The notes: generated from the sequence alone by a model not told the origin. Shown: positions 16,548-25,325, counted from the stretch's first letter. The stretch is 48,446 nucleotides of DNA from Paenibacillaceae bacterium ZCTH02-B3 (GCA_002159065.1 LZRV01000137.1:1-48446); one strand, 5' to 3'. Program-made: numbers and translations.

Positions 16548-18092
16548 TTATCTGTATCCGGTCACCTGAGCCAGCTGATCGAAATCGCCGCGAAGCTTCG
16601 GATAAAGGCCGGCGTAGATCTCATACAGCTGTTCATACAAACGGACGTTGTTCGCCTGCGGTTCGTGGCGTTCGGACACGGTGATCCAGTCGTTCACCAC
16701 TTCATATCCGTTCAGCGCGCCGACCCCGACGCCGGCCACGATCGCGTCGCCCACCGGCGCTCCGAGCGAGTCTTTCACGTGCTGCGTGGTCATGCCGAGC
16801 ACGTCCGCCAGGATTTGCCGCCACAACCGGCTGTTCGCTCCCCCTTCCACCAGGGTGACGTGCGGATTGATCTCCAGTCCGGCTTGCCGGGTCTTCTCGA
16901 TGTTCTGCTTGATGCCGTAAGCCACACCTTCCATGAAGGAACGGATGTAGTGGCCTCGACCGTGATACAGGGAAGCGCCCAGAATGACGCCCCGCGCCAG
17001 CGGATCCCACAACGGCGTCCGCTCGCCCATGAAGTACGGCAGCGTGATCATGCCGTCCGACCCGGGAGGAACCTTCTCGGCTTCAAGGTTCATGATGTCA
17101 TACGGGCTGATCTTGAGCCGGCCCGCCGTATCCACTTCCACCTGACCGAAGGTGTCGCGGAAGTAACGGATCAGCGCGCCCGCGCAGACGAGCGCCCCCA
17201 CCGTCGTGTATTTCACCTTCGAATCCGCGGCGTGGATGATGGTGATCATCCCATTCGCGAAGGAAGGCTTGTCATGCACGACACCCCAGACGCCCGCGGT
17301 GCCGAGCGTAATGCTGTTGTCGCCGTTGTTCAGAATGCCGGTGGACACCCATGCCGCGTTGCAATCGACGGTGCCCGCCACCACCGGCGTGCCTTCCAGC
17401 AGCCCGGTGGCCTGCGCCGCCTCTTTCGTCACATGTCCGATCACTTCATCGCACGGGTAGACATCCGGGAATTTGTCGGCGTCCAGTCCGATTTCCGCCA
17501 GCATCTGACGGTCCCAGGTTTTGTTCACGATGTCGAAGGCGATCCCGATCAACGACGCGTTGCTGTAGTCGGTGAGGCATTTGCCGGTCAGTTTCATCAG
17601 AGGATAGTCCTTGGCCGTCAGCATCTTGTATGCCTTCTGATAAAGATCCGGACGATGGTTCTTCTCCCACAGCAGCTTGACCGTCGCATAATACGGATCG
17701 ATCGGATTCGCCGACTTCTCAAACACGGCATCCTCGCCCAGCAATTGCGCGATTCGGCGGCTTTCTTCCGTACCGCGCCTGTCCATCCAGATGTGGGACA
17801 GCTGCAGCGGATTCAGGTCGCGGTCGACGAGAATGCAGGCGGGCGACATGGCGCTGAGCCCGACGCCGAGAACTTCGGACGGCGGAACCTTCGCCATCTC
17901 CAGCGATACCCGGATCGTTTCCGCCACGGCATTCCAGTACGTATCCGGATGATGCTCGGCCCAGCCCGGCCGTTCGGTAATCAGCGGATATTCGACGTAA
18001 TGCGTCCCGAGCACTTTGCCGTTCAGATCGATTACGGCCGCCTTGGTGCCTCCCGTTCCGATATCGCAGCCGATCAAATAACCGCGCGCCAA
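16548..18092 (-). CDS. FGGY-family carbohydrate kinase
   Basis: Sugar kinase of 514 aa with the two-lobed actin-like ATPase fold. The first phosphate loop is GCDIGTGGTKAAVID, the catalytic Asp lies in VAGTVDCNAAW, and the family signatures are MGERTPLWDPLARG and VTLVEGGANSRLWRQILADV. It resembles xylulokinase-like members but is not assignable to one sugar. Start is TTG at 18092 with AAGGAG upstream. Within the operon it probably makes the ketose phosphate that the next gene product cleaves. Confidence 0.88.
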   Translation of the reverse strand: MARGYLIGCDIGTGGTKAAVIDLNGKVLGTHYVEYPLITERPGWAEHHPDTYWNAVAETIRVSLEMAKVPPSEVLGVGLSAMSPACILVDRDLNPLQLSHIWMDRRGTEESRRIAQLLGEDAVFEKSANPIDPYYATVKLLWEKNHRPDLYQKAYKMLTAKDYPLMKLTGKCLTDYSNASLIGIAFDIVNKTWDRQMLAEIGLDADKFPDVYPCDEVIGHVTKEAAQATGLLEGTPVVAGTVDCNAAWVSTGILNNGDNSITLGTAGVWGVVHDKPSFANGMITIIHAADSKVKYTTVGALVCAGALIRYFRDTFGQVEVDTAGRLKISPYDIMNLEAEKVPPGSDGMITLPYFMGERTPLWDPLARGVILGASLYHGRGHYIRSFMEGVAYGIKQNIEKTRQAGLEINPHVTLVEGGANSRLWRQILADVLGMTTQHVKDSLGAPVGDAIVAGVGVGALNGYEVVNDWITVSERHEPQANNVRLYEQLYEIYAGLYPKLRGDFDQLAQVTGYR

Positions 18093-18152
18093 TGTTCGTC
18101 CTCTCCTTCCTCGTTGTCCTGCACCCTGGCTGTCGGGTGGCTGTCGGAATTC

Positions 18153-19253
18153 TCAACCCGCACGGAACCCCGCGAATTTCCGGTGGATCCGCGATCCGTC
18201 GCGGTCGAACAGCATGATGCGGTCAAGGGGCAGTTCCAGCCACACCTGGTCCCGCAGGGAGCTGCCCAGCTTGTGATCCACTTTCGCCTTGATGCGCTGA
18301 TCGTTCACCTCGACCGTCAGCAGCCGTTGCCCGCCGATCGTAATCAGATTGTCGACCACCTTGCCGCGGACCGATCCGGCCGACGGCGAAGCGGCCACCT
18401 TGATATGCTCAGGCCGGATGCCGATCGTAATCCGGTCGCCCGTGTAGGCCTCGTCCAGCAGCAGAGGCGCGGGGAACAGCGGCGCTTTCACCATCGATTT
18501 GCCTTCCGCCTGCGCGCATTCGCCTTCGAAGAAGTTCATCCCCGGATTGCCGAGGAACCATCCGCCGAAGGTGCTCTCGGGCTGCAGGTACAGCTTGCGC
18601 GGCTCGTCGCACTGCACGATTTCCCCGTCTTTCATGAGCACGATCTGGTCGGCCAGCGTCATCGCCTCGGTCTGATCATGCGTCACATAAATGATCGTCT
18701 GCTTCAACTGCTGCATGACTTCTTTCAGCGCCCGCTTGAGCACTAGTTTGGAGCTGGTGTCCACATTGGTGATCGGTTCGTCGAACAGGATGATCTTCGG
18801 CTGCCGGGCAATCGCCCGGGCCATCGCCACTTTCTGCCGCGACGCGTTGTCCAGCTGGGTGATGTCCTTGTCCGCCACTTCGCCGAGCCCGAGCAGATCG
18901 ATCACATCCGTGACCCGCTTCTTGCGCTCGGAAGCCGGAATTTTCTCCCGGAGAAGCGGCAGCTCGATGTTCCGGTATACGCTGATTCCCCGGTACACGA
19001 CGGGATATTGGAACACCATGCCGATGTTCCTTCTGCTCGTGGACAAATCGTTCACACGTTCGTCCCCGAAATAGATGTCGCCCGACGTCGGAGATTCAAG
19101 TCCGGCAATGATTCTGAGAAGCGTGGTCTTTCCGCATCCCGACGGCCCCAGCAGACAGGTGACGCGGGAAGCGGCGAACTCGAAGTTCAATTGCCGGATG
19201 GCGACGGTGTTCTTGAAATGCTTGGACAGATTGACGACCTTAATTGACAACAT
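18153..19253 (-). CDS. Sugar ABC importer ATPase with degenerate signature
   Basis: ATPase of 366 aa, MalK/UgpC type with a C-terminal OB-like regulatory region (about 240-366). Walker A GPSGCGKT (36-43), Walker B IILFDEP (Asp158, Glu159) and the H-loop THD (His192) are intact. The signature, normally LSGGQ, reads LDNAS (134-138), so it should not complete an ATP site well. The partner encoded upstream shows the opposite defects. It overlaps that gene by 14 bp. In the Rhizobium glycerol importer GlpSTPQV two ATPases, GlpS and GlpT, are also used; this gene seems to be one of that kind. Confidence 0.87.
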   Translation of the reverse strand: MLSIKVVNLSKHFKNTVAIRQLNFEFAASRVTCLLGPSGCGKTTLLRIIAGLESPTSGDIYFGDERVNDLSTSRRNIGMVFQYPVVYRGISVYRNIELPLLREKIPASERKKRVTDVIDLLGLGEVADKDITQLDNASRQKVAMARAIARQPKIILFDEPITNVDTSSKLVLKRALKEVMQQLKQTIIYVTHDQTEAMTLADQIVLMKDGEIVQCDEPRKLYLQPESTFGGWFLGNPGMNFFEGECAQAEGKSMVKAPLFPAPLLLDEAYTGDRITIGIRPEHIKVAASPSAGSVRGKVVDNLITIGGQRLLTVEVNDQRIKAKVDHKLGSSLRDQVWLELPLDRIMLFDRDGSRIHRKFAGFRAG

Positions 19254-20379
19254 AAGCGGCTCCTTTCCCGATCCTCCGGCCGTCCCGCCGGTCGAATATG
19301 TAAAGATTCGACGGGTCGATGAGGGCGTGCTTTACATTGGCGACATTGGCCAATGTCTCGCGTTCGTCGTGACGGACAACCATCGTCAGCACGGTGCTGC
19401 CTGATTCGATATAGACGATTTCCTCGCCCCCGAGATCTTCGCGCAAGGCGAAACGGCAGGGGAAACGGATCAGACCGTCCCGTTCTTCTGCGGAAATCTC
19501 GATGCTCTCCGGGCGGAATCCGATGAAGCCTTCGCCCGTCTTTCCCGGTAGTCCGCCTTCCCCTTTCTCCCACTGGACCGGAAATTCGAACAACGCGGTC
19601 TTGCACCACGGACGGCCGTCTTTTTCGTACCACGAAGCCTCCAGCACATTGGCCGGAGGGAAGCCGAGCAGGCGCATCGTGGAGACATGCGCGGGAGAAG
19701 CGTACAATTGTTCGGGCGTTCCGTGCTCGACGATCCGTCCGCCGTCCAATACGGCGACGTGTTTGGCCAGAGACATCGTTTCCAGCGGATCCGAAGTCGT
19801 ATAGATAAATGTCGAGCCGAACCGTTCCTGCAATTGTTTCAGATCATCCACCAGCTGCTCGCGCAGCTTGAAATCAAGGCCGGCGAGCGGGTCATCCAGG
19901 ATGTATATGTCCGTCTGTTTCACGATGCCGCGGGCGATCGCCACCCGCTGCTTCTGCCCGCCGCTGATCTGATCCGGACGCTTCTCCAGCAGCCCCTCGA
20001 TTTTCAGCAGCTGCGCCGCTTCCGTCACAATCGACCGGATCTGGTTCGCCTGCACCCGCTTCATCTTCAGGGGATACGCGATATTGTCATACACGGTCAA
20101 ATGGGGATACAGCGCGAAGGATTGCGGCACATAGCCGATGTTCCGCTCTCCCGGTTCCATCCTCGACGCGTCGCTGCCGCGGAGCCGGATTTCCCCTTGC
20201 GTCGGCTTTTCCAATCCCATCAGCAGCCGCATCAGCACCGATTTCCCCGCTGCGGGCAGTCCGTAGATGACCGCGAAATCCCCTTTCTCGATCGTCAGAT
20301 TGACGCCGTCCAGCACCGTTCGTCTTCTGTATGATTTGGAGATATTGCGAAACTCGACAGCATTTGCCAAGGCCTTCAC
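19240..20379 (-). CDS. Sugar ABC importer ATPase with degenerate Walker B and H-loop
   Basis: Second ATPase (379 aa) of the importer. Walker A GLPAAGKS (40-47) and the signature SGGQ (139-142) are good. The catalytic Glu after Walker B is Asp163 (ILDDPLAGLD), and the H-loop His is Ser196 (TTSD). Start: GTG at 20379 overlaps the stop of the small membrane protein as GTGA; a TTG at 20370 with GGGGTGAAGG just upstream is an alternative. The C-terminal half (about 240-379) is a MalK-like regulatory domain. With the next gene product it would form a heterodimer with one good and one poor ATP site. Confidence 0.87.
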   Translation of the reverse strand: MKALANAVEFRNISKSYRRRTVLDGVNLTIEKGDFAVIYGLPAAGKSVLMRLLMGLEKPTQGEIRLRGSDASRMEPGERNIGYVPQSFALYPHLTVYDNIAYPLKMKRVQANQIRSIVTEAAQLLKIEGLLEKRPDQISGGQKQRVAIARGIVKQTDIYILDDPLAGLDFKLREQLVDDLKQLQERFGSTFIYTTSDPLETMSLAKHVAVLDGGRIVEHGTPEQLYASPAHVSTMRLLGFPPANVLEASWYEKDGRPWCKTALFEFPVQWEKGEGGLPGKTGEGFIGFRPESIEISAEERDGLIRFPCRFALREDLGGEEIVYIESGSTVLTMVVRHDERETLANVANVKHALIDPSNLYIFDRRDGRRIGKGAAYVVN

Positions 20380-20666
20380 CCCTGTCCCAATTTCACCAAA
20401 TACGGCGCGATCCATATGCCGACGGCGAAGATCACGGCGATGACACCGAACGTGATCCCGAGCAACTTCATGGACTGCCCGAAACCGGCGGAGGGGGGGA
20501 TGTTGCCGAATGCGATCTGAACGAACGTCGTGGCGATCAGCAGCACAAACCCGAACCGGTACAGTCCTTCGCTGAATCTCTGGGAGATCAGGATGAAGCT
20601 GACGACGAGCAGCATGATCAGCACCGCCTGCACGACGGAAGCGAATGGCCGCCGTTCCGCCTTCAT
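20376..20666 (-). CDS. Small membrane protein of the importer (DUF2160/GlpU-like)
   Basis: Protein of 96 aa with three hydrophobic segments (about 9-28, 33-55 and 65-90). It sits exactly between the permeases and the ATPases, as DUF2160 proteins do in GlpSTPQV-type glycerol transporter operons, which is the main reason for the call; sequence similarity could not be tested. ATG at 20666 overlaps the permease stop (TGATG) with AGGTGAA upstream; a GTG one codon earlier is possible. The role is unknown, perhaps an accessory membrane subunit. Confidence 0.65.
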   Translation of the reverse strand: MKAERRPFASVVQAVLIMLLVVSFILISQRFSEGLYRFGFVLLIATTFVQIAFGNIPPSAGFGQSMKLLGITFGVIAVIFAVGIWIAPYLVKLGQG

Positions 20667-21496
20667 CACACTTCACCTCTGACCGTACCGAACGTCATGC
20701 CGACGAGCAGGTACCTCTGGAAGAAATAAATCATCAGAATCAGCGGCAGCATGTACACCAGCGACAGCGAAGCGATGAACGTCCAGTCGACTCCGTGCGT
20801 CTTGTACAATCCGGTCGCCAGCGCCACCGGAATCGTCGTCACCTTTTTCCCGCCGATGATGAAGTTGAACAGGAATTCATTCCAGACAAAAATGATGTTG
20901 AAAATGAACGCGGCCACCAAGCCGGGCTTCACTTGCGGCAGAATCACCCTGAACATCACGTGCATGCGGGATCCGCCGTTTACAAGCGCGGTCTCGTCAT
21001 AGCGCAGCGACACCCCGTCGATGAACCCTTTCAGAATCCAGACGGAGAACGGAATGCTGAACATCGCATAAAGCAAAATGATCCCGTAATAGGTGTCCTT
21101 CCATCCCAAAGCCGTGTACATCAGATAAATCGGGACCACGACGGCCGCTCCGGGGACCATGCGCATCGACAGGAGCAGGAACATCAGGAAATCGGTCCCT
21201 TTCGGCTTGTACCGGGAAAAACTGTAGGACGCAAAAAACGATACGATTATCGCGATGACAACCGCCGACAACGAAATGATCACGCTGTTTACCGCGTATT
21301 TCTCGAAGTTCATGCCGCTGAACATATTGCTGATGTTTTCAAATGTCGGCGTGAAGATCCATTTCGGCGGAATGGCGAGAATCTGCTCCTTCGTCTTGAA
21401 CGCGGCCAGGAATATCCAGAGCACCGGCAGGAAGAAAGCGATGGAGATCAGCCAGAGCAGGACGTAATACAGACTTTGACGGACGCTTTTGGCCAC
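20666..21496 (-). CDS. Sugar ABC permease (MalG/UgpE-like)
   Basis: Membrane subunit of 276 aa with six predicted helices. The cytoplasmic EAA loop, which docks to the ATPase, is YDETALVNGGSRMHVMFRVI followed by LPQVKPG. Upstream is a long periplasmic-type loop (FTPTFENISNMFSGMNFEKY) usual for MalG-type subunits. It begins four bases downstream of the first permease gene stop, in one operon with the binding protein. It forms the translocation pore together with the other permease. Confidence 0.9.
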   Translation of the reverse strand: MAKSVRQSLYYVLLWLISIAFFLPVLWIFLAAFKTKEQILAIPPKWIFTPTFENISNMFSGMNFEKYAVNSVIISLSAVVIAIIVSFFASYSFSRYKPKGTDFLMFLLLSMRMVPGAAVVVPIYLMYTALGWKDTYYGIILLYAMFSIPFSVWILKGFIDGVSLRYDETALVNGGSRMHVMFRVILPQVKPGLVAAFIFNIIFVWNEFLFNFIIGGKKVTTIPVALATGLYKTHGVDWTFIASLSLVYMLPLILMIYFFQRYLLVGMTFGTVRGEV

Positions 21497-21500
21497 CCCC

Positions 21501-22400
21501 TCACGCCCTCCTTTCCTTGTAGTTCAGGATGTACAGATAGATCGATGTGAAAGCGATCGCGATCAACAGCGAAATAATGGCGAGGGCCGACGCATTCCCC
21601 ATCGTGAAAGCTTCAAATGCTTTGCGGAACAGGGAAATGGCGATCAGTTCGGTTGCGTTGCCGGGACCTCCCGATGTCATCGTGTAGATCAGATCCATCG
21701 TCTTGAACGCATCGATCGTGCGGAGCAGAATGCCGAGCATCAGGATGAATTTGCCGTGCGGCAGCACGATGTGCCACAACCGTCTGATCCAGGGAAGACG
21801 GTCGACCTGGGCGGCTTCCAGTTCCGCTTTCGGCACCGAACCGAGGGCTGCCAGTGTCATCAGGATCATGAACGGCGTCCACATCCAGATGTCGACCATC
21901 AGAACGGCCGGGTACGCCCATTTGACGTCACCCAGGAAATTGATCTTGAGACCGAACCACGCCTCCAGGTAATAGTTGGCGATGCCGAAGACGGGGTCGT
22001 AGATCAGCCTGAAGAACGTTCCCGCTGCCACCGGAGTCAGAATCATCGGCGAGAACAGCAGCGTAAGCGCCAGTCTCCGGCCCGGCATCTTCGAGCTTCC
22101 CCAGAACAGAAATCCCAGTGCCATGCCCAGGATCGTTTCCAGGCCTACGGCAAGAATCACAAACAAAAACGTCTTGCTTAGCGCCTGCCAGATGCCGTGG
22201 TCCCTGAAGATGGCCTGATAGTTATCCATCCCCAGAAATTTCAACGGTTCGCCTGTCGTGATGTCATACTTGTAGAAGCTGAGCCCGACCATCCACAGGA
22301 GGGGCAGGATGTTCCAGACAATAAAAAAAATCAAGACCGGCACCAGTAACGCGTAGGGAAACAGATTGCGTTCATGCAGCCATTTCGCTATTCCTTTCAT
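21501..22400 (-). CDS. Sugar ABC permease (MalF/UgpA-like)
   Basis: Membrane subunit of 299 aa with six predicted helices and the typical N-terminal helix (FPYALLVPVLIFFIVWNILP). The EAA loop is PKAELEAAQVDRLPWIRRLW followed by HIVLPHGK. The block TMTSGGPGNATELIAISLF is characteristic of MalF-type partners. It lies 73 bp after the binding-protein gene and is followed at once by the second permease. Confidence 0.9.
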   Translation of the reverse strand: MKGIAKWLHERNLFPYALLVPVLIFFIVWNILPLLWMVGLSFYKYDITTGEPLKFLGMDNYQAIFRDHGIWQALSKTFLFVILAVGLETILGMALGFLFWGSSKMPGRRLALTLLFSPMILTPVAAGTFFRLIYDPVFGIANYYLEAWFGLKINFLGDVKWAYPAVLMVDIWMWTPFMILMTLAALGSVPKAELEAAQVDRLPWIRRLWHIVLPHGKFILMLGILLRTIDAFKTMDLIYTMTSGGPGNATELIAISLFRKAFEAFTMGNASALAIISLLIAIAFTSIYLYILNYKERRA

Positions 22401-22473
22401 TCACCTATCCTCCCGGTGGTTGGAAAGGGGGGCAAGACTTTCGCCCCGCCCCCGTCAAATGAATGGTTTCAAA

Positions 22474-24003
22474 TTACCTGATGTTGGCGCACGCAGCGGG
22501 AGGCGCATTCTTCGTGGTGCCTGCGTCGTACATGATTTGCTGCTGCTTGCACGCGATGACTTCCAACGTTTCGGCCGCGCTCGACCGTCCGCCGGTCAAG
22601 TAAGAGGTGAACTCCTCTTGCTGGATCGAGAGCAGCTCGGAGTATTTCGGATGGTGCCAGAAGTCCCGCGCACGCGATTCGGTCAGGCTGTATCTGTAAG
22701 CGCGGAACCACGGCTGAATGCTGTCGAAATCCGGCGATTCCAGAGCCGCTTTGGTCGTCGGGTTGCCGCCGCGTTTCGCGAATTCGAGCTGCGTTTCGGG
22801 CAGGTACCACCACTTCAGGAAGTCGATGGCCACCCTCATGTGGTCTTCGTCGTTGAACTTGTTGATCACCCACGGCTGGCCGCCGATCGAGGAGATTCTC
22901 TTGATCTCTCCGTTCACTTCATAACCCGGGATCGGAACGACCATCACTTTATCCTGCAGTTCGGGCGTGATCATGGCGGCGCCGACCGCAGCCCAGTGGT
23001 AAGCCGAGAACAGCTTGCCCTGGGTGAACGCTTCGGTGACTTGCGCGATGCCGTAGTTTTCGGCGCCCGGCGGCATGTAATTGCGGATGCTCACGAAGGT
23101 CTCCAGAGCTTTCGCGTTGTTCTCCGTGTTCAGCACGCCGTACACATCGCCGGAGACGGGATCCCAGATTTCGCCTCCGGACGACCAGATGTGCGGATAG
23201 AACGAACCGGTGAAGTAGTCATATTCCTTCGAATATTGAACCGCCGTGCCGTACAGGTCTTGCTCCGGACGCGTGAAGAATTCCGCCATTTTCAGGAATT
23301 TGTCGATGGTCAACTGTTCGAAATCCTCGAACGTTTGCGGCAGATCAAAGCCGTATTTGGCTTTGAAATTCGCTTGTTCGGTCGGATCCGAGAGCATATC
23401 CTTCCGCACGTACAGCACCAAGACGTCGCCTTCCTGCGGGAAGCCCCACAATTGGTCGGTGCCGTCCGGATAAGTCATGTAAGCTTTCTGAACCACCGGG
23501 TCAAACCATTCGATGTTCGCAAGCTCCGGCTCTTGCTGCATGATTTCGTTCACGCTGACGATCCAGCCGGGCTCTGCGAACGCGCCCAGCCATTGGCTGT
23601 CGCTGATGATGATGTTGAATTCCTGCGATTTGGTCGACAGCGAAGCCGCCGCTTTCTGGAACAGGGAAGAGAACGGCGCTTCTTCAAACGTGAAGGTGAC
23701 GTCATAGCCGTACTTCTCTTTCGCATATTCGGCGAACGCCGGCGACATTTCGACGGACAGCTGGCTCGGCACCCATCCGCCGATCCCGAGGATGGACATC
23801 TCGATCTTCTTGCCGGCCAGCGAGCTCGAGCCTCCTTCACCTCCGGAAGAAGCCGCGGAAGATCCGGAAGAGGCGGTACTGCCGGAACTGCTGCTGCTTG
23901 TGGAAGATGAATCGTTATTGGACTTGTTGCCGGAACATGCCGACAAGATCATGGTCAACAGCAAAACAAGCGTGAGAATGACGGATAAGGATCTGGATTT
24001 CAA
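22474..24003 (-). CDS. Lipoprotein solute-binding protein of the sugar importer
   Basis: Extracellular binding protein, 509 aa from the preferred start. TTG at 24003 lies nine bases after AAGGAGG (24019-24013), whereas the ATG at 24012 abuts that site with no spacing, so TTG is favoured. A signal peptide with lipobox LSAC (Cys23) is followed by a Ser/Gly-rich linker of about 40 residues, which tethers the domain outside the membrane. The body has CUT1-type features (IIISDSQWLGAFAEPGWIVS, DVLVLYVRKDMLSD). It is longer than usual sugar-binding proteins, as GlpV-type proteins are. It is first in the operon. Confidence 0.9.
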   Translation of the reverse strand: MKSRSLSVILTLVLLLTMILSACSGNKSNNDSSSTSSSSSGSTASSGSSAASSGGEGGSSSLAGKKIEMSILGIGGWVPSQLSVEMSPAFAEYAKEKYGYDVTFTFEEAPFSSLFQKAAASLSTKSQEFNIIISDSQWLGAFAEPGWIVSVNEIMQQEPELANIEWFDPVVQKAYMTYPDGTDQLWGFPQEGDVLVLYVRKDMLSDPTEQANFKAKYGFDLPQTFEDFEQLTIDKFLKMAEFFTRPEQDLYGTAVQYSKEYDYFTGSFYPHIWSSGGEIWDPVSGDVYGVLNTENNAKALETFVSIRNYMPPGAENYGIAQVTEAFTQGKLFSAYHWAAVGAAMITPELQDKVMVVPIPGYEVNGEIKRISSIGGQPWVINKFNDEDHMRVAIDFLKWWYLPETQLEFAKRGGNPTTKAALESPDFDSIQPWFRAYRYSLTESRARDFWHHPKYSELLSIQQEEFTSYLTGGRSSAAETLEVIACKQQQIMYDAGTTKNAPPAACANIR

Positions 24004-24054
24004 CTCACTCATCCTCCTTCATTGTGAATTGAAAACACGACATGATCACGGAGT

Positions 24055-24068
24055 ATAAAGCGTTTACA
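24055..24068 (-). promoter_or_regulatory. cre-like catabolite repression site
   Basis: On the minus strand this reads TGTAAACGCTTTAT, matching 12 of 14 positions of the Bacillus cre consensus as I know it (the final CA differs). It lies in the leader of the sugar operon, 52 bp before the start, and overlaps a second possible promoter (TTGACG at 24082-24077, TATACT at 24057-24052, spacing 19). CcpA binding there would repress the operon on good carbon sources. Confidence 0.5.
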
Positions 24069-24136
24069 ATCGACACCGTCAAATGCTGTTTCGAACGATA
24101 CCGTTACCCCCTTTGACGCATCAAGCTTTATTTGCG

Positions 24137-24187
24137 ATTCCTTAAGGAATGGTGTGTAAATTCGTATACTTCTATTGTCATTCCTTA
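24137..24187. repeat. ATTCCTTA repeats in the sugar-operon leader
   Basis: TTCCTTAAGGAA (24138-24149) is a perfect palindrome. Its element ATTCCTTA (24137-24144) recurs at 24180-24187, and TAAGGAATG (24143-24151) also pairs with CATTCCTTA (24179-24187) across 27 bases. They lie downstream of the presumed start of transcription, so they could be an operator or an RNA hairpin. Confidence 0.5.
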
Positions 24188-24223
24188 TTAGAACCGCAAT
24201 GATTTATTTACGTTTGTGTTCAA

Positions 24224-24252
24224 ATTATAAACGGTTGTCTTTTAAATTTCAA
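24224..24252 (-). promoter_or_regulatory. Sigma-A promoter of the sugar operon
   Basis: On the minus strand TTGAAA (24252-24247), 17 bp and TATAAT (24229-24224). Transcription would begin near 24217 and give a leader of about 215 bases before the TTG start, containing the repeats and the cre-like site. Confidence 0.65.
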
Positions 24253-24427
24253 TAGATTTCCTGCTGCTTCTAACAACATTTTATCTTCATTCTTTGTTGA
24301 TTGGTATCGGAGAGTCAGGGCGTCTTTCTCCTGAAACGGCCGGTTTCGGCTTGGTTTCCGCCTTTTTTCTCACAGGATTGACATAAATTATTTTTATTTT
24401 CTGGCATTTAACTAATTTGAAGTATTA

Positions 24428-24449
24428 TTTCGTTTGTTATTCATTTATT
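24428..24449 (+). promoter_or_regulatory. Motif shared by both DeoR intergenic regions, copy 1
   Basis: TTTCGTTT, seven bases and ATTTATT. The same pattern is at 27737-27758 in the other intergenic region. Each lies next to a promoter of a DeoR-linked gene, so it may be a DeoR operator. Both regions are AT-rich, so chance is possible. Confidence 0.35.
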
Positions 24450-24481
24450 TTTGTTGTTGTTTTCTGCCCTTGATTGATTTA

Positions 24482-24510
24482 TTGAAAACCATTTGTCAAC
24501 CGGGTATAAT
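24482..24510 (+). promoter_or_regulatory. Promoter of the first deoR gene
   Basis: TTGAAA (24482-24487), 17 bp, TATAAT (24505-24510). Transcription would start near 24517, about 40 bases before the ATG at 24558, which has TAGGAG upstream. Confidence 0.6.
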
Positions 24511-24557
24511 TATAATAAGTAACAACCCACATTGAATGAAGTAGGAGTTGTCTCACA

Positions 24558-25325
24558 ATGTTGGCACCGGAGCGGCGAAGCATCATCTTGGAACGAATAA
24601 AGAAACACAAGAAAATACTTGTGAAAGAATTGTCCAGGGATTTAAATGTTTCCGAAGGTACGTTGCGGAATGATTTGAAATACCTCGAAGACGAAGGCCT
24701 GGTGGAAAGGACGTACGGGGGAGCCGTTCTTCCCAGGCCCAAGTTTATAGAGAACGCTTTCCAACTCACGCACACGGTCAACCAGGTGGAGAAGGCCGCC
24801 ATCGGGAAAGCGGCCGCCGAGTTGGTGCATGACAATCAGTGCATCATTCTCGACGCCAGCACGACCGGATTGGAACTGGTCAAGAACCTGATGCATGTCT
24901 CATCGCTCACGGTTGTAACCAACGGCCTGATTACCGCCCAGGAGTTGAACCGCAATCCGCGGATCAAGGTGATCGTGATCGGCGGGGTGCTGCGATCCGG
25001 TTCCTATAATCTTGAAGGTTTGCTGGGGAAAGACTTGCTCGCCCAAATTCATGCGGATATCTTCTTCACTTCCGCCCACGGCTTTACGATTACCGAAGGC
25101 ATGACCGTCTACGATGTATACGAGGCGGAACTGAAGAAACTGATGGCCGCCAACGCCAGCAAAGTTGTCGCGCTGCTGGATCATACCAAGCTCGGCAAAC
25201 GATCGATCGCAACCTTCGCCGAACTGTCCCAGATCGACACGATCGTGACGGATTCCAATGCAGACCCGCAATATCTGGATCAAATCCGCGACCGCGGCGT
25301 GAATGTCATCATCGCCAAGATATGA
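24558..25325 (+). CDS. DeoR-family transcriptional regulator 1
   Basis: Sugar-responsive repressor of 255 aa. Residues 1-57 are the DeoR helix-turn-helix ([20 protein letters not shown], then [19 protein letters not shown]). The rest is the ISOCOT-type sensor domain with [48 protein letters not shown] and [16 protein letters not shown], which binds a phosphorylated sugar. It is divergent from the 12-gene operon and paralogous to the regulator at 28084. Likely it represses that operon and itself. Confidence 0.9.
   Translation: MLAPERRSIILERIKKHKKILVKELSRDLNVSEGTLRNDLKYLEDEGLVERTYGGAVLPRPKFIENAFQLTHTVNQVEKAAIGKAAAELVHDNQCIILDASTTGLELVKNLMHVSSLTVVTNGLITAQELNRNPRIKVIVIGGVLRSGSYNLEGLLGKDLLAQIHADIFFTSAHGFTITEGMTVYDVYEAELKKLMAANASKVVALLDHTKLGKRSIATFAELSQIDTIVTDSNADPQYLDQIRDRGVNVIIAKI

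Noticed and set aside
20379..20676. Upstream extension of the ATPase frame to 20676
   Set aside because: It reads through the small membrane protein gene; the peptide before residue 1 of the ATPase fold is not conserved-looking, and GTG 20379 fits the overlap pattern of the operon.
24143..24187. The inverted TAAGGAATG/CATTCCTTA as a transcription terminator
   Set aside because: Arms are short and AT-rich with a 27-base loop and no T run, so an operator is more likely.
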